Positions 1 to 8,125 of a DNA stretch of 64,000 bases are shown in pieces. The notes under the pieces are model-generated. The model saw nothing but the letters and a program-made list of their open reading frames with translations. It searched no databases and was not told where the DNA came from. The stretch is from Stutzerimonas kunmingensis (GTDB taxonomy: Bacteria; Pseudomonadota; Gammaproteobacteria; Pseudomonadales; Pseudomonadaceae), in NCBI RefSeq assembly GCF_002929225.1, contig NZ_PISM01000004.1, positions 682,001 to 746,000 on the forward strand. Reading direction: 5' to 3'. The position numbers and the translations under genes were made by a program. Each line of letters begins with the position of its first letter. Within the stretch, counting starts at the first letter, position 1.

Positions 1-574
1 GCACGAAGAAATCGTCTGCGGACTTCTGCGTCTTGACCCAATCGGTCAGGGTGGCGCTTGGCGCAATCTTCACGGTCAGCGGGCGCACCGGCAGCGAGCC
101 GATCGCTTCACGCAGGGTCGACAGCAGGTCCTCGGCCTTCTTCGGGCTGGCCGAGTTCACCAGGATCAGCCCGCGCTCGGCGTCGATTGCGGCGAAGGTG
201 CCGGATTTGCGGATGAAGGCGCGCGGCAGAAAGGCCTGGATGATCTCGTCTTTTATCTGGTCGCGCTCCTTCTTGTAGACCTTGCGCATCTGCTCGGCTT
301 CGATCTCGTCGACCTTTTCCTTCAGGGCATCCTTGACGACGCTGCCCGGAAGAATGCGTTCTTCCTTGCGCGTGGCGATCAGCAGGAAACCCTGGCTGAC
401 GTGCACCAGGGGGGCGTCTTCACCCTTACCAAAAGGGGCGACGAAGCCGTAGGTGCTCAGCTCCTGGCTGGCGCAGGGGCGGGCAGGTTTGGCGGCCAGT
501 GCAGCTTCGAGTGTCTCGGCATCTAGAGCGACGTTCTGGGTGAGACGGTAAACGAGCAGGTTACGAAACCACAT
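1..574 (-). CDS. rdgC: Recombination-associated protein RdgC (5' part; gene runs off the left edge)
   Basis: RdgC is a nucleoid-associated DNA-binding protein that forms a ring around duplex DNA and restrains RecA-dependent recombination. About 191 residues are visible. The start [11 protein letters not shown], the segment [12 protein letters not shown] and the later [20 protein letters not shown] match the family N-terminal half as I remember it from E. coli RdgC. The ATG lies at 574-572. The remaining C-terminal third or so lies beyond base 1, so completeness cannot be judged. The gene points away from the tRNA pair and the FKBP gene. Confidence 0.93.
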   Translation of the reverse strand, partial: MWFRNLLVYRLTQNVALDAETLEAALAAKPARPCASQELSTYGFVAPFGKGEDAPLVHVSQGFLLIATRKEERILPGSVVKDALKEKVDEIEAEQMRKVYKKERDQIKDEIIQAFLPRAFIRKSGTFAAIDAERGLILVNSASPKKAEDLLSTLREAIGSLPVRPLTVKIAPSATLTDWVKTQKSADDFFV

Positions 575-738
575 GGCGGGGTAGATCTCCGGAAAGCAAA
601 GGGGTGCATTATTCCTGCCTGGCCAGTTCAGGCCAACCCTGCGGGATGTTAATGCACGGCGAACGAGAAAAATCGGCTGGTAAATCGAGGGTTTTCCTAA
701 GTCTTTGGAACTTCTGCAATTTTTTTTTCGAAAGGGGG

Positions 739-767
739 TTGCCAAGGTGCGGAACCCTCTCTAGAAT
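739..767 (+). promoter_or_regulatory. Sigma-70 promoter of the tRNA-Val/tRNA-Asp unit
   Basis: TTGCCA at 739-744 and TAGAAT at 762-767 are separated by exactly 17 bases. A GC-rich stretch (gcgcccc) follows the -10 box, as in stringently controlled stable-RNA promoters. The first tRNA begins 23 bases downstream. Seen directly; the function is inferred. Confidence 0.75.
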
Positions 768-789
768 GCGCCCCACTTCGAGAGCAAAC

Positions 790-865
790 GGGTGATTAGC
801 TCAGCTGGGAGAGCATCTGCCTTACAAGCAGAGGGTCGGCGGTTCGATCCCGTCATCACCCACCA
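790..865 (+). tRNA. tRNA-Val (anticodon TAC)
   Basis: A 76-nt cloverleaf with acceptor stem GGGTGAT/ATCACCC, anticodon loop CTTACAA giving anticodon TAC, T-loop GGTTCGATCC and a genomically encoded CCA at 863-865. It is co-transcribed with tRNA-Asp 13 bases downstream. Confidence 0.97.
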
Positions 866-878
866 CTCGAGGTTTAGC

Positions 879-955
879 GCAGCGGTAGTTCAGTCGGTTA
901 GAATACCGGCCTGTCACGCCGGGGGTCGCGGGTTCGAGTCCCGTCCGCTGCGCCA
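879..955 (+). tRNA. tRNA-Asp (anticodon GTC)
   Basis: A 77-nt cloverleaf with acceptor stem GCAGCGG/CCGCTGC, anticodon arm CCGGC-CTGTCAC-GCCGG (anticodon GTC), T-loop GGTTCGAGTCC and encoded CCA at 953-955. It is the second gene of the tRNA pair, followed about 45 bases later by a terminator. Confidence 0.97.
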
Positions 956-999
956 TATTCGCTTCACGGGTCCACTGAACGCCCTGAAGCAACGAAAGA

Positions 1000-1025
1000 A
1001 ACGGCCATCTAGGCCGTTTTTTTTT
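1000..1025 (+). terminator. Rho-independent terminator of the tRNA unit
   Basis: The stem ACGGCC/GGCCGT with loop ATCTA is followed by a run of nine T. It lies directly downstream of tRNA-Asp and in the right orientation. Confidence 0.88.
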
Positions 1026-1223
1026 GCCTGGATATTTTTGGGCGGAAGCTGCGGGTGCCGCTTCTCGCTCGGCTCGATCCTGCTGTCGGGATTGCTACGC
1101 GCGTCCGTTCTTTGCAATCTCTTTACGGTCCTTGCCTTGGGGTGCGGTAGCCAGTGCCGGGATGCGCTGCTAAGCTCGACCATCGGTTTTTCGAATGCCC
1201 AACAGCGTATTTAAGGAAACAGC

Positions 1224-1973
1224 ATGAGACTGAGACATCATCGTTTGGCGCCTGCGGTTGCCCTGGTTGGCCTGGTGCTGGCCGGCTGCGACTCGCAGAC
1301 CAGTGTCAAACTGGACACTCCGGCGCAGAAGGCGTCCTATGGTATCGGCCTGAACATGGGCAAGAGCCTTGCGCAGGAGGGTATGGATGATCTCGACTCC
1401 CAGGCTGTTGCGCAGGGTATTGAAGATGCCATCGGCAAGAAGGAGCAGAAGCTCACCGATGAGCAGCTGATGGAGGCTTTCACCTTCCTGCAGACCCGTG
1501 CCGAAGAGCGCATGGTTGAGATGAATGCCAAGGCGGTCGAGGCTGGCAAGAAGTTCCTCGAAGACAACGCCAAGCGTGAAGGTGTGAAGACCACCGAATC
1601 CGGTCTGCAGTACGAAGTCGTCAAGGCGGCCGAAGGCCGTCAACCGACCGAGAACGACGTGGTGACCGTGCACTACGAGGGCAGCTTGACCGACGGCACC
1701 GTCTTCGATAGCTCGATCAAGCGCGGCAGCCCGATCGATCTGCCGGTCGGCGGTGTGATTCCAGGTTGGGTCGAAGGTCTGCAGCTGATGCATGTGGGCG
1801 AGAAGTACAAGCTCTACATCCCGAGCGAACTGGCCTACGGTGAGCAAAGCCCGAGCCCGCTGATCCCGGCCAACTCGGTGCTGGTCTTCGATCTCGAGCT
1901 GCTGGATATCAAGGGTGGCGAGGCCGAGCAGCCCGCAGCCGAGCAGCCTGCTGAAGCAGCCGAGCAGGAATAA
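1224..1973 (+). CDS. FKBP-type peptidyl-prolyl cis-trans isomerase, lipoprotein (FkpA/Mip type)
   Basis: A 249-residue prolyl isomerase expected to act on folding proteins in the envelope. The N-terminus carries a lipoprotein signal with lipobox LAGC at Cys22. An alpha-helical FKBP_N dimerisation domain follows (about 30-125), then the catalytic FKBP domain (about 130-230) with VTVHYEGSLTDGTVFDSS and LPVGGVIPGWVEGLQLM. The tail is rich in Glu, Pro and Ala. Asp follows the lipid Cys, which in E. coli favours inner-membrane retention; the rule is less certain in pseudomonads. A good ribosome site (aaggaaac) precedes the ATG and a terminator follows the stop. Confidence 0.93.
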   Translation: MRLRHHRLAPAVALVGLVLAGCDSQTSVKLDTPAQKASYGIGLNMGKSLAQEGMDDLDSQAVAQGIEDAIGKKEQKLTDEQLMEAFTFLQTRAEERMVEMNAKAVEAGKKFLEDNAKREGVKTTESGLQYEVVKAAEGRQPTENDVVTVHYEGSLTDGTVFDSSIKRGSPIDLPVGGVIPGWVEGLQLMHVGEKYKLYIPSELAYGEQSPSPLIPANSVLVFDLELLDIKGGEAEQPAAEQPAEAAEQE

Positions 1974-1995
1974 GCGGTTCTCTTCGCTGCAAACG

Positions 1996-2026
1996 AAAAC
2001 GCCCCGATCTAGTCGGGGCGTTTTTA
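1996..2026 (+). terminator. Rho-independent terminator after the FKBP gene
   Basis: The stem AACGCCCCGA/TCGGGGCGTT is followed by T5. It lies 23 bases after the stop codon of the FKBP lipoprotein gene and also faces the convergent bfr gene, so it may work in both directions. Confidence 0.9.
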
Positions 2027-2044
2027 TATGGGCTTGCTACTGAA

Positions 2045-2515
2045 TCAGTCGTCCATCTGCGACTGCAGGTAGTTTTCCATGCCCACCTTGTCGATCAGGC
2101 TCAGCTGCGTCTCCAGCCAGTCGATATGCTCCTCCTCGGATTCGAGGATGTCTTCCAGCAGCTCGCGACTGCCGTAGTCGCCGACGCTTTCGCAATAAGC
2201 GATGGCGACCTTCAGATCCTGCACGCCACCTTGCTCCAGCCTGAGGTCGCACTCGAGCATCTCGCGAGTGTTCTCACCGATCAGCAACTTGCCCAGATCC
2301 TGCAGATTCGGCAGGCCTTCCAGGAACAGGATGCGCTTGATCAGCTTGTCCGCATGCTTCATCTCGTCGATGGATTCTTCGTACTCATGCTTGCCGAGCT
2401 TGCCGAGACCCCAGTCCTCATACATGCGCGCGTGCAGGAAGTACTGGTTGATGGCTACCAGCTCATTGCCGAGGATCTTGTTGAGGTGCTGAATGACCAG
2501 CTTGTCGCCTTTCAT
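2045..2515 (-). CDS. bfr: Bacterioferritin (heme-containing iron store)
   Basis: A 156-residue bacterioferritin, the usual length, forming a 24-subunit iron-storage shell with heme at the dimer interfaces. The heme ligand Met52 is present, and all six ferroxidase-centre ligands are in register: Glu18, Glu51, His54, Glu94, Glu127 and His130. This makes it the BfrB-like, catalytically complete type. The chosen start at 2515 ([13 protein letters not shown]) matches family N-termini; the frame is open further upstream but without family resemblance. The partner ferredoxin gene bfd lies just upstream on the same strand but is separated by a terminator, so bfr probably has its own promoter in 2516-2660. 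Confidence 0.96.
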   Translation of the reverse strand: MKGDKLVIQHLNKILGNELVAINQYFLHARMYEDWGLGKLGKHEYEESIDEMKHADKLIKRILFLEGLPNLQDLGKLLIGENTREMLECDLRLEQGGVQDLKVAIAYCESVGDYGSRELLEDILESEEEHIDWLETQLSLIDKVGMENYLQSQMDD

Positions 2516-2663
2516 GTAGTTAGCCTGCCTGACGCGGTGGGAATGCAAGCAGTCTGGCCACGCTCAGGTGACCTGTCAAACCTAAGTCATTGAATGCTAA
2601 AGCTAAACCCTAGCGAGAATAGTTGCGTTCCGCATCCTTCTGAGCAACTTGCTGATTTGCAGG

Positions 2664-2690
2664 CAAAAAAAAGCCGGGCATGGCCCGGCT
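2664..2690 (-). terminator. Rho-independent terminator of bfd
   Basis: Read on the minus strand, stem AGCCGGGC/GCCCGGCT with a three-base loop is followed by a run of eight T. It separates bfd from bfr and implies independent transcription of the two. Confidence 0.9.
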
Positions 2691-2706
2691 TCATGGCTTC
2701 AGTCTG

Positions 2707-2925
2707 TCAAGCCTGAACAAAACTGGCAGGGTAGGCGAGTGAGGCCTGGGCACTTTGCACGTTGCTGAGCGTTTCGCGCACGACCTGCTTGGCGGCGCAG
2801 GCGCACTTGCCGCACTGGGTGGCGACGCCGGTCGTTTCCCGTACTTCACGGTAGCTGCAGCAGCCTTCGTAGATGGCATCGCGAATCTGGCCGTCGGTGA
2901 CACCCTGGCAAAGACAGACGTACAT
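2707..2925 (-). CDS. bfd: Bacterioferritin-associated ferredoxin Bfd
   Basis: A 72-residue [2Fe-2S] protein that binds bacterioferritin and donates the electron needed to release stored iron. The cluster ligands are visible as Cys4, Cys6, Cys38 and Cys41 (CxC then CxxC), the arrangement that defines the Bfd family. The start MYVCLCQGVTDGQIRDAI is typical. A Fur-like box lies about 45 bases upstream, fitting the expected induction of iron release under iron starvation. A strong terminator follows. Confidence 0.95.
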   Translation of the reverse strand: MYVCLCQGVTDGQIRDAIYEGCCSYREVRETTGVATQCGKCACAAKQVVRETLSNVQSAQASLAYPASFVQA

Positions 2926-2968
2926 AGAAGCACTACCCGTTGAATTCGTTGACGGTTGGGATGCTAAT

Positions 2969-2987
2969 CAGAATGAGAATAATTGTC
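2969..2987 (-). promoter_or_regulatory. Candidate Fur box upstream of bfd
   Basis: The 19 bases CAGAATGAGAATAATTGTC match the Fur consensus GATAATGATAATCATTATC at about 14 positions. The site lies in the bfd-yaeQ gap, 44 bases before the bfd start, where it could block the bfd promoter when iron is plentiful. Confidence 0.65.
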
Positions 2988-3121
2988 AAAGTTCGTTCGT
3001 CGGGGGTTTCTCCTGATGAGCGTATTTTTCCGTTCGTACCGACGGTGTCGAAGGCCGCAGCGAGGATCGGTGTTGACCGCTTTGCGGTAGACTGCGCGCC
3101 TTTTCGCAACGGAGGCCGTTC

Positions 3122-3661
3122 ATGGCCCTGCAAGCCACACCATACAAAGTCGAGCTGAATCTCACGGACCTGGACCGCGGGGTTTACGAGAATCTGCGCT
3201 TTACGGTCGCCAAACACCCGTCGGAAACCGAAGAACGCCTCGGCGTACGATTGATTGCCTATGCGCTCTGGTATAGCGAGCAGCTGGCCTTTGGTCGCGG
3301 CCTCTCTGATGTGGACGAGCCAGCACTCTGGGAAAAGAGTCTGGATGGCCGCGTCCTTCATTGGATCGAAGTGGGTCAGCCGGATGCAGAGCGATTGACC
3401 TGGTGTTCGCGACGAGCCGAACGCGTCAGTCTGGTTGCCTATGGCAATCTGCGCGTCTGGCAGGGCAAGGTGATCGATGCGGTGAAGGGATTGAAGAATC
3501 TGTCCATTGCCACCATCGACTCGGAGTCACTTGCCGCGTTGGTCAAGGACTTGCCGCGTAGTCTGCAGTGGGGCGTGATGATCAGTGACGGCACGTTGTT
3601 CATCACCGATGAGCGTGGCCAGTTCGAAGTGAAGTTGGGTTGGTTGCTCGGCGAGCGCTGA
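3122..3661 (+). CDS. yaeQ: YaeQ family protein
   Basis: A 179-residue protein of the YaeQ family, which has a PD-(D/E)XK-nuclease-like fold but no firmly established function. Recognised from the start MALQATPYKVELNLTDLDR, the segment HPSETEERLGVRLIAYALW and the end of normal length. Gene-proximal sequence (ggaggccgttc) provides a ribosome site. It is a single gene, divergent from bfd and convergent with the transporter gene downstream. Confidence 0.9.
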   Translation: MALQATPYKVELNLTDLDRGVYENLRFTVAKHPSETEERLGVRLIAYALWYSEQLAFGRGLSDVDEPALWEKSLDGRVLHWIEVGQPDAERLTWCSRRAERVSLVAYGNLRVWQGKVIDAVKGLKNLSIATIDSESLAALVKDLPRSLQWGVMISDGTLFITDERGQFEVKLGWLLGER

Positions 3662-3679
3662 GAGCGCCCGCCGTGCCAG

Positions 3680-4900
3680 TCACGCTTGCCAGAACTCCAG
3701 CAGCGCATTGAACGACATCACCACCCCGACCGCCGTGGCCAGCATGGCCAATATGCCGAACACCAGCATCCAGGTGGGGTGGCGGTAGGCGTCGCCGACG
3801 ATGTTCGTTTTGCGCGATGCGAGCAGTATGCAGCCCAGTGCCAGCGGCAGCACCAGGGCATTCAGCGTGCCCGCTACCACCAGAACCTTCACGGGCTGGC
3901 CGACCAAGCTGTAGATGAGCGTCGAGCAGGCAATAAAGGCGATCACCACTCGCTGGTTATGCCGGCGGATGCTGTCATGCAGCGAGTACATGAAGGTCAC
4001 ACTGGTATAAGCGGCGCCGATCACCGATGAAACCGAAGCGGCCAGCAGCACTACGCCAAAGGTCTTGTAGCCGATGGTGCCCATCGAATGGGAAAACACC
4101 GACGCAGCGGGGTTGCTCGGGTCGAGAGTCAGGCCCTGGCTGACGACCCCGAGCGCGGCAAGAAAGAGGCAGATGCGCACGACGCCGGTGGTAGCGATAC
4201 CGATCACAGCCGCGCGGGTTACCAGCCTGACATTCTCTACCCCGGTGATGCCGGCCTCTACCAGGCGATGGCCACCGGAAAACGATATGTAGCCGCCGAC
4301 CGTGCCGCCCACCAATGTCACGATCGGCAGCAGCAGGATCAATGGGTCGTCCGGATTGAAGCTGCGACTCATCGCTTCGAGCAGCAGTGGATTCGACTGC
4401 AGCATGGCGTAGCCGATCATGCACAGCATTACCAGGCCGAGAACCTGCATCACCGAGTCCATCACGCCCTTGGCGTTGCGCAGCAGGAAGATGCCGATGA
4501 TCAGCACCGCGGCGATCAGCGAGCCGATTATCGGCGGGACGCCGAAGATCACATTCATCGCCAGGCCGGCGCCACCGATGTTGCCGATGTTGAAGGCAAT
4601 GCCGCCAAGCACGATGAAGGCGGATATCAGATGGCCGACGCCGGGTATCACGCGGTTGGCGACGTCCTGGCCGCGCAGGTTGGCAACGGTGATCACCCGC
4701 CAGATATTAAGCTGGGCACCGATGTCGATGAGCAAAGAGATCAGGATCGCGAAGGCGAAACTCGCCAGATACTTCTCGGTGAACAGCGACGTTTGGGTTA
4801 GAAACGCGGGTCCGATGGACGAAGTCGCCATGATGAAAATGGCGCCGCGCAGGACGTTGCGCTGGGCGGGAGTGCCGCGTTCGGCTTGTGTGGCTTGCAT
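3680..4900 (-). CDS. NRAMP-fold transporter of the 5-oxoprolinase operon, lacking the canonical metal motifs
   Basis: A 406-residue membrane protein with about eleven hydrophobic segments and overall NRAMP-family character (GPAFL at 30-34 opens segment 1). In metal-transporting NRAMPs, GPAFL is followed seven residues later by the ligand motif DPGN; here that place (41-44) reads TEKY. The segment-6 MPH motif is replaced by GGY at about 202-204. Metal transport of the MntH kind is therefore doubtful. It is last in the pxpA-pxpB-pxpC run, about 115 bases after pxpC. A comparable gene (ycsG) sits in the Bacillus subtilis ycsF-kip cluster. Inference: it may import 5-oxoproline or a related compound. 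Confidence 0.82.
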   Translation of the reverse strand: MQATQAERGTPAQRNVLRGAIFIMATSSIGPAFLTQTSLFTEKYLASFAFAILISLLIDIGAQLNIWRVITVANLRGQDVANRVIPGVGHLISAFIVLGGIAFNIGNIGGAGLAMNVIFGVPPIIGSLIAAVLIIGIFLLRNAKGVMDSVMQVLGLVMLCMIGYAMLQSNPLLLEAMSRSFNPDDPLILLLPIVTLVGGTVGGYISFSGGHRLVEAGITGVENVRLVTRAAVIGIATTGVVRICLFLAALGVVSQGLTLDPSNPAASVFSHSMGTIGYKTFGVVLLAASVSSVIGAAYTSVTFMYSLHDSIRRHNQRVVIAFIACSTLIYSLVGQPVKVLVVAGTLNALVLPLALGCILLASRKTNIVGDAYRHPTWMLVFGILAMLATAVGVVMSFNALLEFWQA

Positions 4901-5014
4901 TGGATACCTTCTTTTTCTTGGCGTTGGGGCAGGTAGAAATGCGCCCGGGTCATACCCGGCAATGTTGTTCTTGTAGGAATAACTGGCTGCTGGTCAGCGG
5001 CTCCTTATGAGCGA

Positions 5015-5929
5015 CTACCGCCACTGGGCGAGCAGTTCGCGGTGCGCGCGTTGCGCGGCCTCCAGTGAAATCGGTTTGAGCCTGAGCGAGGTACCGGGCA
5101 GGCACTGCGCCAGCTGGGCCACCGCCGCAGGTGTCAGCGCGCCTAGGCGTGGATAGCCGCCGATTGTCTGGCGGTCGTTGAGCAGGATGATCGGCTGCCC
5201 GTCGGCCGGAACCTGGATCGCCCCCAGCGGCACGCCTTCGGAAATCATGGATGAGCGCGTGCTGTGAAGCGTGGGGCCGAGCAAGCGCACGCCCATGCGG
5301 TCGGCTCGTTGATCGACTGTCCAGTCGCTGTTGAAGGCATCGAACAGGCTCTGGCCGCTGAAATCACCAATCTGCGCGCCGAGCACGACCGCCAGGGTCG
5401 GGCTCGATAGTGGGGTGACGGTTTGCACTGGCAGCTCTCGGCGAGCAGCAGAAACACCACTGAGCCAGTGCAAGCGGTCGCCCTTGGCCAGCGCTTGGCC
5501 GTCACCGGCCAAGCCGCCGAGCTGCTCGCGCCGGACCGTGGCGTAGCTGCCCAACACCGGTGTCGCCTGGAAGCCGCCTGGTGCGGCGAGATAGGCGCGA
5601 ACGCCTCGCTTTGGATGCGCGAAGGCAAGCAGCTGACCCTTACGGACCTCGAAGCTGCGCCCCGGTGCGATGGCTTCGTCATCGAGCGCGGCGCCGAGAT
5701 CGGCACCGCAGATCGCCAGGCAGGTATCGGTTTGCGCGCGAAGGCTGAAATTCCCCAGCGTGATTTCCACCGTAGCGGCCTGCGCAGGATTTCCAAGCAG
5801 CCAGTTGGCCCAGCCGTGGGAAATCCAGTCCACCGGGCCGCCCTGGGTAACGCCGAGGTGGCGGACGCCCATACGGCCGCCGTCCTGCAGGCTGGCCAAT
5901 GCGCCGGCGCGTTCGATAAGCAGGCTCAT
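5015..5929 (-). CDS. pxpC: 5-oxoprolinase subunit C (KipA/AHS2 domain)
   Basis: A 304-residue biotin-dependent-carboxyltransferase-like protein. With PxpA and PxpB it forms the prokaryotic ATP-dependent 5-oxoprolinase that opens 5-oxoproline to glutamate. Family features are the start LLIERAGALASLQDGGRMG, GVTQGGPVDWISH and RSSMISEGVPLGAIQVP with NDRQTIGGYPRLG near the end. The start codon overlaps the pxpB stop by four bases (ATGA), so the two are translationally coupled. The protein was once called a KipI antagonist in Bacillus. Confidence 0.93.
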   Translation of the reverse strand: MSLLIERAGALASLQDGGRMGVRHLGVTQGGPVDWISHGWANWLLGNPAQAATVEITLGNFSLRAQTDTCLAICGADLGAALDDEAIAPGRSFEVRKGQLLAFAHPKRGVRAYLAAPGGFQATPVLGSYATVRREQLGGLAGDGQALAKGDRLHWLSGVSAARRELPVQTVTPLSSPTLAVVLGAQIGDFSGQSLFDAFNSDWTVDQRADRMGVRLLGPTLHSTRSSMISEGVPLGAIQVPADGQPIILLNDRQTIGGYPRLGALTPAAVAQLAQCLPGTSLRLKPISLEAAQRAHRELLAQWR

Positions 5930-6633
5930 GCAGCGGTCTCCTCGAAGGGGCTGTCGTCACCGCCCAGGCGGACGAATTCGGCGCGCTCGATGGGCACGAA
6001 GCGCACCCGGTCGCCTGGCTGCCAGAGGCTGTAGCCGTCGAGCTCGCGGTCGAACAGACGAACCGGGCTGCGCCCGATCAGATTCCAGCCGCCCGGCGAA
6101 ACCAGCGGGTAGATCGCTGTCTGCCGATCGGCGATGCCCAGGCTGCCGGCCGGCACCCGCTTGCGTGGTGTGGCCAGGCGCGGGCTTGCCAGTTGTTCGT
6201 CCACCAGTCCGAGAAAGGCGAAGCCCGGTGCAAAGCCCAATGCGAATACCTGATAGATATGCGCGCTGTGTTGCTCGATCACGCCGGCTACACCGAGGCC
6301 GCTGCGCTCGCCCAGCGCTTGCAGTTCCGGGCCGACGCTCGGGTCGTACCACACCGGTATATCGTGCTGGCGAGCACTTTCGGCAGCGGCCGGCTGAAGA
6401 CCTTCAAGGGCCTGATGAAGATGCTGGCGGGCCTGCTGATCGTTCAGCCGGGTCAGGTCGTAATGCACCAGCAGGGTGGTGTAGGAAGGCACCAGATCGA
6501 TCAGTGCCGCGCCGAAGGTTTCGCGCACACGCTGACTGGCGGCGAGCATCCAGGGCATATTGTCTTCATCGATCTGATCGAACAGGCGCAGCAACAGACT
6601 GTCGACGCCGACCACTTCGATCCGCGGCTTCAT
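5926..6633 (-). CDS. pxpB: 5-oxoprolinase subunit B (KipI/AHS1 domain)
   Basis: A 235-residue allophanate-hydrolase-subunit-1-like protein, second subunit of the ATP-dependent 5-oxoprolinase. Typical segments are [11 protein letters not shown], the conserved [19 protein letters not shown], and [18 protein letters not shown] followed by [12 protein letters not shown]. The start at 6633 was chosen because the frame reads on upstream without family similarity and because ATG here overlaps the pxpA stop (ATGA). Its own stop overlaps the pxpC start in the same way. The order A-B-C with double coupling indicates a stoichiometric complex. Confidence 0.93.
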   Translation of the reverse strand: MKPRIEVVGVDSLLLRLFDQIDEDNMPWMLAASQRVRETFGAALIDLVPSYTTLLVHYDLTRLNDQQARQHLHQALEGLQPAAAESARQHDIPVWYDPSVGPELQALGERSGLGVAGVIEQHSAHIYQVFALGFAPGFAFLGLVDEQLASPRLATPRKRVPAGSLGIADRQTAIYPLVSPGGWNLIGRSPVRLFDRELDGYSLWQPGDRVRFVPIERAEFVRLGGDDSPFEETAA

Positions 6634-7379
6634 GCGGGAAGCGCCTGCAGCGACTGACGGATGCGCTGGACGGCGGCTATGGAACCGGCGTTGTCGCCAT
6701 GCACGCAGAGGGTATCGGCCTGCAGAATCAGCGCGCTGCCATCGCTCGCAATCAGCGCCTCGCCCTTGGCCAGGCACAGGGCCTGGTCGGTCACGGTTTC
6801 TGCATCGTGGTGGACGGCGCCTGGCAGGCTGCGCGAAACAAGCATGCCGGCGGCGTCATAGGCGCGGTCAGCGAACACCTCGAACCACAGGGTGATGCCC
6901 ATTTCCGCTGCCAGCGCCTGGCTCGTGCTGTTGTCGCGGGTGGACATCAGCATCAACGGCAGGTTGGCGCTGTAGGCCTTGATGGCGCTCATCACTGCGC
7001 GCAGCAGGTCGGGCTGGCGCATCATGTCGTTGTACAGCGCACCGTGGGGTTTGACGTAGCGGACCTGCGTGCCTTCAGCGCGGCAGATGCCGTCGAGCGC
7101 GCCGATCTGGTAGAGCAGCATGTTCTCCACTTCGGCCGGGCTGCAGGCCATGGAGCGCCGGCCGAAGCCGACCAGATCCGGATAGGCCGGATGGGCGCCG
7201 ATGCGCACATCATGCTTGCGTGCCAACGCGACCGTGCGCCGCATGATCTGCGGATCGGACGCGTGGAAGCCGCAGGCGACATTGGCGCAGTCGATGAAAG
7301 GCATCACCTCGGCATCCAGACCCATGGTCCAGGCGCCGAAGCTTTCCCCTATGTCGCAATTGAGTAAGAGACGACTCAC
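6630..7379 (-). CDS. pxpA: 5-oxoprolinase subunit A (LamB/YcsF family)
   Basis: A 249-residue LamB/YcsF protein, first gene of the 5-oxoprolinase operon. The signature [14 protein letters not shown] opens the protein, followed by [14 protein letters not shown] and [16 protein letters not shown]. The start is taken as GTG at 7379, preceded at good spacing by GAAAGGAGC on the minus strand. An ATG 60 bases further upstream is open but lacks both a ribosome site and family similarity. A palindrome in the gap to the divergent regulator gene may control this promoter. Confidence 0.94.
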   Translation of the reverse strand: MSRLLLNCDIGESFGAWTMGLDAEVMPFIDCANVACGFHASDPQIMRRTVALARKHDVRIGAHPAYPDLVGFGRRSMACSPAEVENMLLYQIGALDGICRAEGTQVRYVKPHGALYNDMMRQPDLLRAVMSAIKAYSANLPLMLMSTRDNSTSQALAAEMGITLWFEVFADRAYDAAGMLVSRSLPGAVHHDAETVTDQALCLAKGEALIASDGSALILQADTLCVHGDNAGSIAAVQRIRQSLQALPA

Positions 7380-7449
7380 GATGGCTGCTCCTTTCGAAAT
7401 GGACTGGTGCGTTTGCGGCGGTGTCGAGGATCGATACACTGATAAAGTA

Positions 7450-7464
7450 TTGATAAATTATCAA
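7450..7464. promoter_or_regulatory. Palindrome in the pxpA/regulator divergent gap (candidate operator)
   Basis: TTGATAA-A-TTATCAA is a perfect inverted repeat of seven bases around one central A. A further half-like TGATAAA lies just to its left (7440-7446). It sits 71 bases from the pxpA start and about 108 bases from the regulator start, which suits an operator for the adjacent winged-helix protein. Functional role is inferred. Confidence 0.55.
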
Positions 7465-7571
7465 CGTATTTCTTCCGTCGGGCGTCTGAAGTGCCTGAGC
7501 GGACATTGCTGTATCCTTGCCCGCCCCATCGATACGAACGGCGCTGCCGCTTCATCAATCAGGAACTCAAG

Positions 7572-8099
7572 ATGGTTGACGCCAAAAGCCCCCGCCCGTT
7601 GCGATCTTCGATCGTCGCTTCGGCGCACCTCGCCGAGCAGTCGCAGGAACTCTCTGAACTGGAGTACGGCATCATCGTCGCCAGCGCCGCGCTGATGCGC
7701 TGGATGGAGCGCTGCATGCAGGCCTGCGGCACGGTAGAGATGAACGCGCTGGACGTCATGGTGCTGCACAACCTCGCCAGTCGCGGCCGCGCCAAGCGAC
7801 AGGCGGACATCTGCCTGCTGCTCAACGTGGAAGACACGCACACCGTGACCTACGCGCTGAAGAAGCTGAGCAAACTCGGCCTGGTGGAAGGTGCCAAGCA
7901 GGGCAAGGAAATGTTCTATCGCACCACCGAAAAGGGTCGCGCGCTCTGCCAGGAATACGCCGACATCCGCCGCGAATGCCTGATCGCGTCGTTCGAGAAC
8001 CTGAATATCGATCCCGATGAGATCCACCGCCTGGCCGGCATGCTGCGTGCCATGTCCGGGCTGTACGACCAGGCCGCTCGCGCCGCCACCTCCCTGTAA
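7572..8099 (+). CDS. Winged-helix (MarR-like) transcriptional regulator
   Basis: A 175-residue DNA-binding protein. The central part (about 45-115) has the MarR-type winged helix: the recognition region around QADICLLLNVEDTHTVTYAL is followed by the wing GLVEGAKQGKEMFYRTTEKG. The start at 7572 has the upstream site AGGAACT; the frame is open earlier without similarity. Its divergent position to pxpABC suggests it controls 5-oxoproline use, with the palindrome between them as operator. It could instead act elsewhere. No ligand pocket can be assigned from sequence alone. Confidence 0.8.
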   Translation: MVDAKSPRPLRSSIVASAHLAEQSQELSELEYGIIVASAALMRWMERCMQACGTVEMNALDVMVLHNLASRGRAKRQADICLLLNVEDTHTVTYALKKLSKLGLVEGAKQGKEMFYRTTEKGRALCQEYADIRRECLIASFENLNIDPDEIHRLAGMLRAMSGLYDQAARAATSL

Positions 8100-8125
8100 A
8101 CGACCTTCACCGAGCCCGGAATTCC

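Noticed and set aside
719-728. T-run near base 720 as a terminator of a rightward gene
   Set aside because: There is no stem before it. It is part of the AT-rich region ahead of the tRNA promoter.
5670-7367. Plus-strand open frame of 565 codons across the pxp genes
   Set aside because: Arg- and Ala-rich with no homology; the minus strand encodes three coupled, recognisable oxoprolinase subunits.
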